A DNA stretch of 47,936 nucleotides from Phoronis australis (Eukaryota; Phoronida; Phoronidae): assembly GCA_002633005.1 (NCBI GenBank), contig NMRA01000009.1, forward strand, positions 1,522,761 to 1,570,696, in the 5' to 3' direction. The notes below the pieces were generated by a model. It searched no databases. It was not told the origin of the DNA and was given only the letters and a program-made list of their open reading frames with translations. Below, piece after piece: positions 1 to 12,900 of this stretch. Each line of letters begins with the position of its first letter. Within the stretch, counting starts at the first letter, position 1. Position numbers and translations under genes: made by a program.

Positions 1-689
1 ATTTATTTTCCCATTAAAGGTTGTACACAAACACAACTAGGAATTTGTCTTTTTATTTTTTCTATAATTTTATTCATCACATTATTTTAGAGGAATTTAA
101 ATGTATAATCGTGTAGAATAATGACCCTTCAAAATATTGGCCCTTCAGGAAAACGACCCTTGAGATTTATTGACCCTTCTATGTATAGAAGCTTAAGAGT
201 ATTGACCCTTTCCATGTTATTTTCGGAGAAGCAGCCATTCTTAGGAAAGGCCATTTTGAGTACCATAATGTAGAGACCTACCATATGACCCAAAATAAGG
301 TGTTCAGTCTTCTTAACAGCTCTTAAACACCACAGGGAATGTATCGATGGTCTCTCTATTCTGACTCCTTGTAGTTGGTGTACCGTCTACTGGCCAGCAG
401 CTCTCATTGATACCGAAATCCTAGAGTCAATTCAGAAAAATGTGGGTGTGAATCTATTGAGCCACATGGCCTGAAGTCTAAGGGCCAATTTGGTGAACCC
501 CCGTGCCATGTTGATTTTTTTCTGTATTTTTTCAGTTTGATTTTTTGACAATGTCATTTTTCTAAAGTGATTATGTCCACTGTCCCATTACATCACACAA
601 GTGGTGTTTGCCATTGAGCTTGTTTTCTTGTTATGCTCTCACATATATTTTGCCGCCAACTCTTACCTAGTCGGGGTGTCTATTGTCTG
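1..689. other. Non-coding stretch with a short gacccttc-type repeat
   Basis: No supported gene. Between about 122 and 215 the motif gaccctt or gcccttc recurs five times at irregular spacing of roughly 15-35 bases (near 122, 141, 157, 172 and 204). This looks like a decayed short tandem repeat. The rest is AT-rich sequence without recognisable coding signal. Confidence 0.4.
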
Positions 690-1230
690 TTGTATCTCCT
701 ACTTGTAAACCCTTTGTAGGATTTTAATGAGATTTGGCAGGTGTGTTCCTATGAGCTGGTCACAGGTAAAAGAGTTTCAGAACGACTTGAATACTACTCT
801 TCCTCCTAATGGCAATTTTAGTGTTTTACATTTGCCTCTGTATCTTCAGAGTTCCTTGATGCCTGAAATATGGCAAATAGGTTTCTTATTAAGGAGACCA
901 AGACACCTTCCCATATTTGGACAGATTTGATGTATTTTACACCGACTAATGGCCATTTATATTATTTACGAGTCTTGTTTTTTTGGCATCTGCCTCTCCA
1001 TCTGCCAATCTGCTCAAAGGATGGTTATGAAAATTTACTTAGTGTCTTCTGAGAAGACCAAAGCTGACAGGGATTCTTGGATTGGTCTGACTACTGTGGT
1101 GTCCCGCAGTGGGAATGTTTTTGCACCCATGGCCTGCAAATTTTTTTTAAAATTTGGGCTGTTGTTTGTCTATGAATGTGACAATGGATGCAGATGATTT
1201 TCGGGCAAATCTAGTCCACAGAGCTATCAG
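690..1230 (+). mobile_element. Degraded copy of the ~150 bp monomer repeat family (putative Helentron/HINE-like)
   Basis: This stretch reproduces, in order and on the + strand, phrases of the repeat monomers at 17475-18989. They include a GTATCTCC...AAACC..TTTG.AGGATTTT segment, CTAATGGCAATTTTAGTGTTTTACATTTGCC, a CATCTGCCTCTCCATCTGCCAATCTGCTCAAAGGATG-like segment, and GACTACTGTGG followed by TTTTTGCACCCATGGC. Divergence is much higher than between the other two copies. I see neither the left-end hairpin and GTCC block nor the right-end hairpin, so this is an old truncated remnant. The short open frames here are by-products of the repeat. Confidence 0.6.
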
Positions 1231-1235
1231 GACTC

Positions 1236-1560
1236 AACTGGTGTATGTGCGCAGTCAGCAGAGAAAGTCCTGGGTTCAAACCCTGGTCAGGGACAGACAT
1301 ATTTACAGTCTTTATACTACAGGTCATGTGATGCGACCAACGTGTGGCATTTACGAAGACTAATAATTCTTGCTTATACGACATCAACGCGCTGATTAAA
1401 AAAGCACAGTTATGGATACATACATGTTTATGCACTCTCAAGTGCAGATGCTTTCTATTGAAGTCTGTTTGAATATCTGTAATGGACTGGTAATCCCGAT
1501 AGCTCAGTGGACTAAAATGTCTGCACGGTTAGCTGGATTTGAAATCTAGTCGGGGTAGAG
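1236..1560 (+). repeat. tRNA-derived SINE-like sequences
   Basis: At 1494-1560 a tRNA-like module has an A-box-like atagctcagtgg (1499-1510), a B-box-like ggatttgaaatc (about 1535-1546), and pairing ends cccga/tcggg. It lacks a clean cloverleaf, so it is not a functional tRNA gene. About 220 bases upstream another B-box-like gggttcaaaccc (1272-1283) sits in a tRNA T-arm context without a clear A box. The two may be halves of a composite SINE or two decayed copies. No poly(A) or microsatellite tail is obvious. Confidence 0.5.
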
Positions 1561-2705
1561 ATAAATGGCGTGTGAAGACCATTCTTGTTTATCAATTAAA
1601 TATATTTTCCTCGTAGTCACAGTGTGCCAAATAAGTTGAATTTGCAGACTTTGCTGTTGAACAATGTGCGAAATGAACTGAGTAACCAAACTTTGTCAAC
1701 TACCTGTGTGTGAATTTAATGAAATGTGGCCAAGGGGTTGCCAACATTATCCAATTAACAGTAATTAAATTGCAATATAAGAATAATTTACCACATCATG
1801 GGTGAAACACTCTTTTGGGCATGTGACTCGAAAATTGTTCTAAATCCCATTAAAAGCACTGTTTATTAGCTATTGTTGTTGGCATCACTAAATACTGGTT
1901 CCTCTGAAAAGTACAGAGTTGCCGAACCAGTAATAGCAGGTCAGCAGTGTCCTTGAACCTCGTAAGTCGACCTGGACAACCATACAACCTGAAGGCGAAA
2001 TTAATGCAAGCCGTCGCCACCATGTTGTAATGCAGTTGCTTACCAGCAAGGTGTGTACCCCCGTAAGCCCGATGGTAGAGGGCTCCCTGAGCCTGTAGTT
2101 GACAACACTGCTGGCGGCTATCCATTATGACAATAAGTGCTTCTTACCCACCGCTCTCTGCTGACTGAGACAGGGTCGTGCCAGCGGGCAGTTGATGTGT
2201 GCATGGAATTAATTTTGCGCAGATTTCTGCGGCTAGTAAATTGTTGCCGTTAAAATGGTAACAAGTTTTTCGTGCCACTGTTGTATTACTCTAAGTGACA
2301 CCATAGTCATTCACTTCACCCCTTTCACCTCGTGTTTTCAACAGCATGATATATCCCATATTCATTTAGATGATCTAAGTATTGAATTTTCAGACCTTAT
2401 TAACACAATTAAGGAGGTGTGTAATGGTAATGCTAGAATTAACGACTGGTCTTTGTATTTGATATTTTACGGAATGCAAAACTGACTGTGTGCGAATTAG
2501 GTCGGGCAATGAATTCCTACCAAGTAGTCTCTTGTGAAGTTAGTGAGGGACATAATATCATTTTCCAGAAATTTTTTCAGCTCAGACTTGGAGGAAAATA
2601 ATTAATTTTTCACTGGCCCAAACTTAAGAGAGTGTTTACTGTAGTTGGTTCTGGTGACCCTGATTCATTTAAGACCTGCACTCACTGACTAAAAGAAAAA
2701 ACTTT
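1561..2705. other. Non-coding stretch
   Basis: No gene or clear repeat is visible. Open frames at 1850-2125 and 2255-2485 show no recognisable domain, splice context or protein-like composition, so I treat them as chance. Confidence 0.4.
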
Positions 2706-2942
2706 GAGAGCTATGTACCCACCTACACATGATTAATTTCAGAGCTATGTATCCACCTATATTAATTTCAGAGCTATGTACCGGCCACTTCAATTTCAGA
2801 GCTATGTACCCACCCCGGCCCACATCAATTTCATAGCTATGTACCCACCCACATCAATTTCAGAGCTATGTACCCACCCACATCAATTTCAGAGCAATGT
2901 ACCCGTCTACATCCATTTCAGTGGTATGTGCCTGTCCACATC
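2706..2942 (+). repeat. 29 bp minisatellite, about eight units
   Basis: About eight consecutive units begin gagctatgtacccaccca and end catcaatttca, with a period of about 28-35 bases. The two units around 2837-2894 are nearly identical. Outer units are more diverged, with lost or gained bases such as ccccggccc in the fourth unit. The open frame 2776-3021 is simply a reading through the array. Unit similarity is highest in the centre, as expected if array edges decay. Confidence 0.9.
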
Positions 2943-4419
2943 AAAAAAATTTTTTGTTCCCTCTCGGTTTGGAGATTTTGTTATCACCGGACTGACTGTT
3001 GATGAATGTTTGGGATCATGAAGTTATAGGCTTGTACACTCAGGAAAAGATCATACAATCTGTCAAAAGCCATTTGCTGTCATCTGTTCTGCCACATAAT
3101 ATAATATAGTTTATGGTTAGATGGTGGACAAAATTCTTTGCTATCTCAAAGGTCACTTCCTTGATAATGTTTGTGAATGAAAGAAATTCTCTTGGTATGG
3201 CCTTAGCTTGCTAGAATTGGAAATTCAGTCTGAAGCAGAAGCCATATTCATGGTTTTACTGTGCTAAAGAGTTGTGCTTCACATGTTTTCTATTAAAGAT
3301 CTTTCACACGACCATCTTGAATAGCTTGACCACAAGAGAGTCGTTAAGTAACGTAAGGAAAAACCAAAAACATAGGACGACTGAATTTTACGCTGTTCGC
3401 TAATCCCATGTTCTGAGGAAGAGTAAATTTAATACCGCAGTAAATTTACTCTGGTGGTAAATGATCGTTCCCACTGAAGTTTAAGGCACTTGCACTGAGT
3501 AAAGAATGTGACGCTGGCTGTGGGAGTATGGAATCAGTGGGAAAGCAGTTATTGCAAGCAGTCCAAATATCATTACACAATCTTAGTGTGAACCAGGGAA
3601 TTGGAGATACCAGACAAATCTGGTGATAGCACTAATGAGATCTATGTACAAATCAGGATTTGTTTTAAAGGTTGAAGCTTGAATTTTGCCAATTGTTACA
3701 AATTTGTAATAACTAGTGCAACCCCGCATGCAAGTGGAGGGCTACGTATACAAGCATGAGAGTGGTTTTGTTTGCTTTTTTATTCAAGGTTATGTTTGGA
3801 ATTGGTCTGAATGTCAATAAATTAATTTTACTTCTAGTAAAGTCAAATCAAACAAGAAAGAGTCAATTGAAAGAAGGTGTAGACATGTAGTCTTCGTAAG
3901 GGTTATCTTGGACAGACACTTTTTCGTGTTATTTACTTTTCCTTCTCTTGTACACTTTTTCATCGGGCAAACACAAATGAAGAAACAGACTGTGTTCATT
4001 GGCAAGTAGAACATTATATTTCCTCAATGGTAGTGAATGGAGTACCAAGATTGGGCTTTGGCTGAGCCGTTCTATTGTTCTGTGGATTTTGTACATGCCA
4101 GGGGAATAGTAAGTAAAACCAATAAATGTATCTCCAAGATAATTAGGATTATGCTCTTTATTAAATGTAGCATAAAAATTGTTGCCTTGTACACTATTGT
4201 CTTTATGTTTAACGTTATGGCCAAAAACTCACTTGGTTCCTGAAGGTGTGCATCACTGTACTTACAACCTGATAACAGGATAAACATTACCACATCACTT
4301 CAGCTGTTATTAAGTGAGGTTTTTGGGAAAAAATAACATACCACATCTTGGCATCAGTTTGCAAAACAACCACAGATCAGAACCAAAAATGGTTTTTGAT
4401 TGACCGAACACTTAGCAGT
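2943..4419. other. Non-coding stretch
   Basis: AT-rich sequence with no supported gene. Open frames at 3814-4014, 4037-4243 and 4072-4293 overlap one another on opposite strands and lack recognisable domains. Confidence 0.35.
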
Positions 4420-5890
4420 CATACCGTATTCACAATAATAAGTACCCATGGCCCTATAAGTTCCCCCATGCCTTTTCAGACTGCGCTAAAATAAGCGCCC
4501 AGCCCATGAACATGTACATGAAAAATGCCTTACGTACAGTTCTAAATTTCTACAGTAATGTCTTCATTTTATCAATAAGATCTGACAGTCCGGAAAAAAA
4601 TCACTGTGCGGACTTTGTAGACCACGAGCCTCGCTGCATTGTCGGTATTTAGCCGTGACTATACACTTCAAACTTCCGTGGTGCTTCAAAAAGAACCCAA
4701 AAGCTTTACTGATCTCGAGAGGAGCGTGTCCCATTATGGACTGGCCTTTCTGGACAGACGCATTGTACTTGACAAAGGGATTGTATTGTATCTTTCCTGT
4801 ACAAATCTCTCTCAACAGGAATCCAAATTACTTTGTACATGTGAAAACTGGGAATTGAAGACTATAAAAACTTGACCGGTGTTAAAAGCATGTGGCCTGT
4901 GCTACATACCTGTCATCGAAGACATTAGTCATCGGGAACTATCTATTCATGAAACAGGTAGCATAGCATCGGCAAGAAATAAATATTGGTACTAATTCCG
5001 AAAATTTCTAATACCGTAAAAAATGTTTGCGTAATTATTAGGAGGAATTATTTAATTAATCAGAAATGGTGTTTTTTAAAGTCGAAGCAATCCACTGATA
5101 GTCAACACTTCCGTACCCTTACACCTCCAGAATCTCTCGGAAAATAACTGTTAGACTGTCATGCATCCAGTCACCCAGCACTCACCGAGACAATTCTCGA
5201 TGCTTTTAGCAGGTCAGATCAACAAGTGATGGATAAAACTCGTTCTGCTTTACTGCTCATGTTAATTTCTTTAGTTACATTGCACACCTAGATCGTTACA
5301 TTAGCTTTACTCTGGCAAATGAACACTGATGACACGCACGCGCTCTCTCTATCTCATACCAAGGAGTGTACTACACTCGTTGCTCAGACGCAGATGAACT
5401 TCAAAACAAACGTCACGTGACAACAACATGTGTGTTCTTCCAAATATTTTCTAGTGTTGCGGGGTACGATCTACCGTAGATTTGGACTTCATATACAGTT
5501 AGTCACGACTCCAAAGGAACTTAAAAATCTTGGGGACGCTAATTTGAAAACTTAAGGACTTCAGGTAGTTTGATGAGTTGAAACTGTATTTTTATTCAAG
5601 AATTCAAGGCGGCGATGCATCAGTCGGCGAGTTTTACACCCTGGGATTTCAGCACAATTTTCTGAAAAATGAACGTAATTTAATTACGAAGACTGTAGCA
5701 ATGCACCACAGTGTTATAGAAAGTCATAGGTTACAGATATGTCACCTAGTGTATATTTGATAAACGCTAGCTTAAGATTTTACCCATTTCGGAGACCAGT
5801 TTTCAACCGCCTTAGGTTATAATAAGCACCCCCCTCCTGAAAAGAATTTTTATAAGCGCCCTGGGCGCTTATTATGGCGAATACGGTATG
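4420..5890. mobile_element. Non-autonomous TIR DNA transposon, ~1.47 kb
   Basis: The left end reads cataccgtattcacaataa and the right end, reverse-complemented, reads cataccgtattcgccataa. The terminal inverted repeat is about 20 bases with two mismatches. Both ends continue with related subterminal motifs such as aataagcgccc. The right end also carries a small hairpin, aagcgccctgggcgctt. Immediately outside, cttagcag lies at 4412-4419 minus the last two bases, and cttagcaa lies just after 5890, consistent with a 7-8 bp target duplication once two extra end bases per side are assigned to the element. No transposase is readable, and the frames at 4564-4875 are short and overlap on both strands. 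A hAT or P superfamily member is plausible from the duplication length but is not shown. Confidence 0.75.
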
Positions 5891-8800
5891 TGCTTAGCAA
5901 ATCGTATTTTCTGTACATAGTACAGCACAGTCAGTATAATACTTATTAGTGGTCAAACCAATAAAGGTTACTTGCTGAGCTGCTTGGCTATTTTTTCAAC
6001 CTGTATTTTATCCATATTTCAAGTCACATTATTAGCTACTTGAATACTCGCGTTGGTAAAAGAACGCCAATTCAACTTTTGTGTCGATAGTTAGCCTTGC
6101 GGGAAATTCTTTGAACTTCGAGTCTGTGTACTTTAGTTTTGAAGGTCTTCAATGTGGCTAGGGTAACTGTCTTTCTCTGGTTAAGTGCCCATGTATGATA
6201 AGCATCCCCCAATTTCTTGAAATTTCCGATTTTAGTGTCCATGCTCTGGGTTAAGTACCCACCCCTTGATTTCCAGGCTCACCAATTTAAATGTCAAGGG
6301 AATTAACCCGATTGTTTATGGTACTTTGCTAATTTCATTCTGCTTAGTAGCAACACTGATATTATAAACATTAGTTAAAAGCTTTAACAGGATTGTTGTG
6401 GTTTAGTCAATACTGTCGTAAATGCAAATTCATTGTTTAATGACAGCAGATACATCAACTATCCTCTATTGTAGGTTGAATTGATCCACTGACAGATACA
6501 ATAAGGACATTTGCTTACTCTACTACTTGAGAGCTTCAAGTGGTCAAACCATCAGTTCTCATAACATAACATTACTTACTTCAAGGGTACTCTTAACTTG
6601 CCTTACCTGACCATGAGGTAACATAATTTCCCTGACATGCCTCTCATATTAATGAAGTTGAAGAAATACAATCAATTTGGTAGACAATATGAGAGACTGG
6701 TGAAATTTTGTTTTGTCAAATTTCTTGTCAAAGTAACTTTTTATGAAATTCACTTTGCTTTTATCATGGTTTTATATAGTATAGCGATTACCAGACATTT
6801 GGTAAAAATTTGAGCATTTGCAATTATGTGATAAGCATCTGAAAAATAGGAATTTGGCAGTTTTAGCATTTATTTTTGTCCCAAATTGAAAAATTTCACT
6901 GTAGCTGTCAAAATTTGCCATATCAAACCATAATTTCAATTTTGTTAAAGTTATGCTTAGCAAGAACAATTGACAAACAGTAAACTGAATTTACCATTAT
7001 TGTTGGGGCTATAGACATGTGCATTTTGAAAGTTTTTGATTTACGCTATTTGCTAGTATAAAATCGATCTCATCTTAGTCCTCAATACTCGTTTTAGAAA
7101 TGATTTTCGGGCTTGAGAAGAACTGACAGATCGTCAGTGCTTCAGACCTGGCCTTTGGAGTGAATGTTTGTCACCAAAGGGTTAGTTTGGGCCCCCAATG
7201 CAATATGGAGGTCAGGGAATCCCAGGTAATTTATTGTAAACTATTTCAGTTCAGACAAAGGATAAAAATGAGATGTCGTTACTAGGAAGAGAAAATTTGC
7301 CTGTAAAAAAGTTGACATTGTTTGTAACATCAGTGGTTTGTTGCGACTTTAGGCACAGGCAACAAATCACAATTGTTAAATGTGAGATAATGAAATAATG
7401 ATTGTTTCAAGTAGGAAAAGACTTATTTTACTCATGTCTTTCGAGATTATTGTTTTCCGTTTTCTTAATATCTTTCTTTATCACAAAAAGGTCTTCTTTT
7501 TATCATCTGACTAGACTAAGGACAGACTAGACTGTTCAAGAAGATTGGGGTGTTCACAAGATAAGAGCCGAATCCTTATGGTCCTAACTTTGTATATGCA
7601 CAAAGTATGCGATATTTCTGATTGTGAACATCGTGAAAAATGCAGTTGCAAAACTGCTATAACCGATAATTCACTGGCATGTGATACCTTTGTGCCGATC
7701 CCGTATGTGCAAGTTAATGTGTTTGAAATCTACAATACTCTTATAGTCGGACAAGTGTAGACCCTTACACTGGTGCCATATACATATAACGTGTCAGTCC
7801 CAAGCAGATTCTCTGATGTGAGAACTGACTTTATGAAGTCTTCAATGTCTAGTGCTTCTGTGAAAGTGTGTACTTCATGTCGCTGGGTCGGCATTGCATG
7901 AACTTTCCGTCACGACTTGGCAGAACTTCCTCTGTTAAGAAACTTGATTTCTGTGCAACATCCCCACTCTCCTCGTTGTAGGATTTCGGAAGATGGGTTC
8001 AAGGTGTTGAATCTCCACCTCTTTTATTGTGTAGTTAGGTGCTGTTTAAGGCACGATTTTACTGCACGGCAATTGGTACACTGAACGTCTTCATATTTTC
8101 TATCATCAGTGATTACCATTTTCCATTGCGATAGATCAGGATTCTCTTACTCATTCACATTTGAAAATCATTTTGGAACAAAAAATAAGGTGTATGAATT
8201 AAATTTTGATAAAGAGATGTACAAATTATTTTTGGCCTTTATCATTATGTACAAATTGTTGTTTCCGGCAACACATGTGTGAATTACTGTAAGATTTCTA
8301 TGCCATTTTAAGGCCGTGCATGAACTATATTGTACTAACCCAATGGTAGAACTACAGTACTGATAGAGTGTTTGACTAGTTTGCTGCCAGAGCAACTCGG
8401 GTTCTCTTCTTCGTAATACCTGGTGGGTGGTGCTATTGGATATTCAGAATTCATACAAACTTGACACCTTCGCAACCATCGCAACCATGAAAAGCGGGTA
8501 TTGCCGTAGCCTGGTGCCACCTTCGTTTAGCCACCCAAGATGGTGCCATCAATTTCAAAAAGGCAAAGTTCACACTGAAGACAATACCCGAGATCGTAAA
8601 TAACTACCTTTGCTGGCTGCACCCTTTCCTGCTTTTAGAGAACCCCCTATATTCAGGTTCAACATGTAGCCTGCGTTTATAATTCAAATGGACTTGAATT
8701 GAACTTTGCGGAGACCTAATAGCTATGGCAGGGTATTTCGGTTATTATAGACATGCCCCCATTTTGAGAAGCAGTTTGACGTATCTGAGTATCGCGGTGC

Positions 8801-9895
8801 ATTAATTCCCCACTTCATACTGTCATGTAATCATGCTCGACAGTCTGTACGTGGTATTGATCAGCTTTGGTCTTGATTGTGCTGAATGCGTCTCACAAAA
8901 ACACTACTTGACGAAAGTAGAATGTTGTGTGACAAACTGCTATTAACTGTTGAAGTGATTCTATCTAGGTAACACAGAACTTGGGTTCTAGAGTGTTTAG
9001 TTGTCTCTGTTCTAGTTACATGAAAGTGCTGTTACTTAGAAACATAGAATATGAATTGTCGTCTGTGTTAGCCAAGCTTATAAGCTTCGAATGGTGTAGG
9101 CATGCTTTGATTTCTCAACAAAATAGTTGGCATGCATCATGTATCTACACAATTTTTAAATGAAACGTAGAACGAGGCGACTGAATAATTGTGGGAATTT
9201 ATTAAAACACCTGGAAAACATATGAGGTTGCAAGCAGTGTTTTTCTAGAAATTAATGTTATCTCAAACCTTATTTAGTGGCCTCCATTCTAACCTCGTAT
9301 ATCAACTAGTAAAAGTATATATTTTCTGAACTAATAAGATCAGGGATTATAAAAAATAACGACTCTGTCGATTTTAATGTAACTTTTTTAAATGAAAACT
9401 TAACCAGTTACTTCAAAAACGCTGTTAAGAAATTTTCGATTGGTCTCTGAGTTTGATTTCATGGCAAATCAACTTGCAAAGGGTATTTTTGTTAAAAATA
9501 GCTGTCATATTCATTTTCGTTACATTATGCAAAAACTACTCCTTTATATCAAAATTTCTGTGTTTTTTTAAATTGATGAATAAATATTAAGTTTGGAAAG
9601 TTTCAGCAAAATCCACTGAGCAGTTTTCAAGAACTTGTGTTCCTAAGTTCAAATTAAGTTGATTTACCGAAGCCGATAAAAAGCCGATTAAGTTGGGACC
9701 CACAGAAATCTCAAGGTCTTTGGTTAATTATTTGGTGAAAACTTGTTTTCAGTCAATATAACTTATACGTGCCGTAACCATGTTTTCTGTTTCAACATTC
9801 ATTGGCAATGTCAACTTCAATTTGCAGTGTGCAATTAAGTTAATAATCACTTAATGGTGAATTTTGTTATTGTCTCCTGTCCCATAGGCAGTATC
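5891..9895. other. Non-coding stretch
   Basis: No supported gene. A segment near 7075-7145 (cagttttagaa..gatttt..gcttgagaagaactg) weakly resembles 23220-23280, so a diverged dispersed repeat is possible. Open frames at 6772, 7545, 8168, 8335 and 8981 are 60-75 codons long without recognisable motifs. Confidence 0.35.
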
Positions 9896-9948
9896 AACTG
9901 TTGACCTACTTAAAACTAAGTTAACAGTTGAAAAGTAGGTCAACAGTT
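9896..9948. repeat. Perfect 16 bp inverted repeat (hairpin)
   Basis: aactgttgacctactt at 9896-9911 is repeated exactly, inverted, at 9933-9948, with a 21-base spacer. The spacer itself contains gttaacagttgaa, which resembles part of the arms. This looks like a fold-back or a transposon end rather than a gene. Confidence 0.8.
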
Positions 9949-12900
9949 CATTGTTACACACCACCTGCCGGGAGACTAATATGGCAGGAGTATGAAATAC
10001 AGGGTCAAATTTGGCGAGTACCAGCTTGCATTTTGCGAGCTGAAATTGCTGTTTGCTGTTGGCGACCTGAGCTCAAGGCTAATGCTCGCCAAATGCAACT
10101 TCAGTTTTTCGTTGCTCAACTTGCTAAATGTGACTTCAGTTCACGAAAATGCCATTCCCACATTTGCAAAACGGGTCAACAAACACTCAGTAGCAGAACA
10201 GCAAAAAAAACAACCCGTGCAAAGCGCTCAGTGCCGGTCAACTTTTGTTGCCATGCCATCTGTTGATCTTGTTAATCCACAATCGCTCGAAAACCAACAA
10301 ATGCTTTGCTATGTTAAAGTTTCAATAGCTATCATGTGACAAAATTATGAGAAACTTGCAAGCATTGGCAACTATGTTGAAAAGCAAATTCTGGTTATTA
10401 TTTTTGCCCCGAATATGCAAGATTTTTATAATAGGTCCTGTACTAGCCTTCACCATGGTGTGTATCATTTCGAGAAATGTCATGAAACTCTTCAATGCAG
10501 CAAATCATATGCACATACACAGCCAGGCCTGTGCTGCTCACATGAATGCCTTCACAATATTTTGCTCCGGTATAGTAGAATGTGCACATCTTTAGTCAAG
10601 AGTAGGAGTGTTCGGATATTTTTAACCACTGGAATCGGGAAGGGCCAGTGAATCTGACTTACTGCTTCTTTCACAGGTAAGTGGGTTGCATATGGTTTGG
10701 GAGGTAAAATTCTGGCGAGACAGGCATTCACAACGAAACGGACACTTAGAAATTGCAATTCTATAAATTGGGGTTCAATGTTAAGCAGAGCACGAGCATT
10801 TAAAAGGGAAAACGGGAAACTTTGGGGGTTGATCGTGAAGCTGAGCATGGGTGTTATGGCAGACGAGGCTGAGCATGGTACTACCGTAGCTTTTGATTAA
10901 TGAGACTTAAGTCGCATGGTTTAAACTGCCGAAAACATAAAGAAACTGATGTTTTGAACTGTGAGTAGAAAGGAATATGCGGCATCAAGGTTTTATCAGC
11001 TGACTCTTCAGTCAGGAAGATGATTAGCTCTAGCAAATCTGCACTCTATGTCGGTGAAGGTGTGGATGAATTTCAAGCTCTTCAGTTGCTAGCCCATGAT
11101 GTGTGACACATAGCACCTGCTGGGAGACATCACCAGGTTATCATACCATTTACCTGAACTCAACCTCAGTCTGTGGTTTGAGATTTATAAGATAGGAGTA
11201 ACCATAACCATCAAAGACACTAGAAAAGCAATTAATTCTTGAAAAAGGTATAATGCTGATATCAATGTCAGTAGTGAACATTAAGACCAGGGTTTTTGCT
11301 GATAATGTGTTGTCAGTGTTGTGTCTAGTGTCTTGTAAACTAAAATCTGGTTGCCACAGCGGCGACTTTTCATATGATATGAATACAATATTCCAAGAAT
11401 GACGTTTTAACATTTAAATCACATTTTGTATTAAACCATTAAATATACAATAATTATCCTGCTGAATAAAAATGTTGATATATGGTTTTCTGAATAAAAA
11501 TTTGAAATTGATATAAATTCCTGGATTTCATATCATCAGTGAGTATAGGGCAAAATTTCTCCTTTTTCTTCAAAAGCCTCTAACACTGTCCTGAATGTCC
11601 ACCGTCTTTAGCTGTGGTACAGAGCCTGACATGGTTTTGGTTATAGATTTTGGAAAATATGAAAATAAAATTCCGTCAGTTTCCAAACTGCAAATTAGAA
11701 TTTACTGCAAATTGCTGGACGATCGGAAGATTGGAACACGTCATTTTGGAAGACTACATAAATTGCATTCCTTAGAGCAGTCTATGATATGCAAAACAAG
11801 TGATTATGATTGACAGCTCACAGGGAATATACATTTTCCTTAAAACGTTTTTAACTTACAAATCTAATAAAATATGATCAAATACTGTTTGTGGATGTAT
11901 TTAGGTCTGTACGGCTGAATCTGAAATAATATGCCTTTTCAAAGATTTTTTTTTACTTTTAGTTATTTTTCATATAGGAACATGCGGCCATGCTTCACTT
12001 TTGTCTTCCATTTTTTAAATGAATAAGTCAAGTTTCACTGACATAATAAATTAGAAAACTACTCAACAGTTTTACTCCCCTCATATGGACGCTTGCACAT
12101 AATTTGGTGTACTGTCATAAGTTTCACATTTAAGCACATTTGCCTGTACAGGGTTGGACCGTTTTTAGTACCTGATACAGTTGGACCATTTTTGGTATGT
12201 GACATGTTTATATGTGAATCTGGGTTAGTTTTTTTCCAGATTTATAGCTAATGACTTTGTTCTATTTAAATATGCTGGCCACATATTGCAACTTTTTATG
12301 TTCTTAATGTTCATTTTGGTCATCAACTCCAGCTTCATTGCATTTTACTGAGCTTGTAGTCTACAACTTGCAGTGAACTTTTGACTGAACCTACTACAGC
12401 ACTGCAAGCTAATTTAACAGTGATGTATATATTCATAACCACAATGCTCATAAGAGCGGAAATCTGAAATGTGGGGTTAACTTAATTTCTCTGTAATTAT
12501 CATACCTAATCCACAATGAACGAAATCGCTCACGGCTTGGTGTTTTTTGACTTGGGGTTTCAAAACACTGACAGTGCTACTACTAAGCTGAACTTGTCAC
12601 ATTATTGTAAGAAAAAGACTACTAGTGGGTGGATGTTCTCGCAGAAGGACCATTTTTCATCAAATTTTTTTGTATAATTGTGTTGTTTTCTGGCAACACT
12701 TGCAAATAGGCTAGATCTCATCAATATTTTGCGGTTTGCAAGCCACAGTACATTTGGCCAGATTGTTCCTGTACCAACATTCTTGTAGAGATTCTAATCA
12801 ACTTACTATTGATACCGATTGTGAGATAGGCCTCTCAATTGTGAGGTAGGCCTCTCGTGGGTGTTATTAAAGCAATGAGTTGTCTAAAAATTAGATTCTG

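Noticed and set aside
1494-1560. Functional tRNA gene
   Set aside because: A and B boxes are present but the anticodon stem and other arms do not pair well; more likely a SINE head.
2706-2942. CRISPR-like regularly spaced repeat
   Set aside because: Units are directly adjacent with no unique spacers, and the context is animal genomic DNA; it is a minisatellite.
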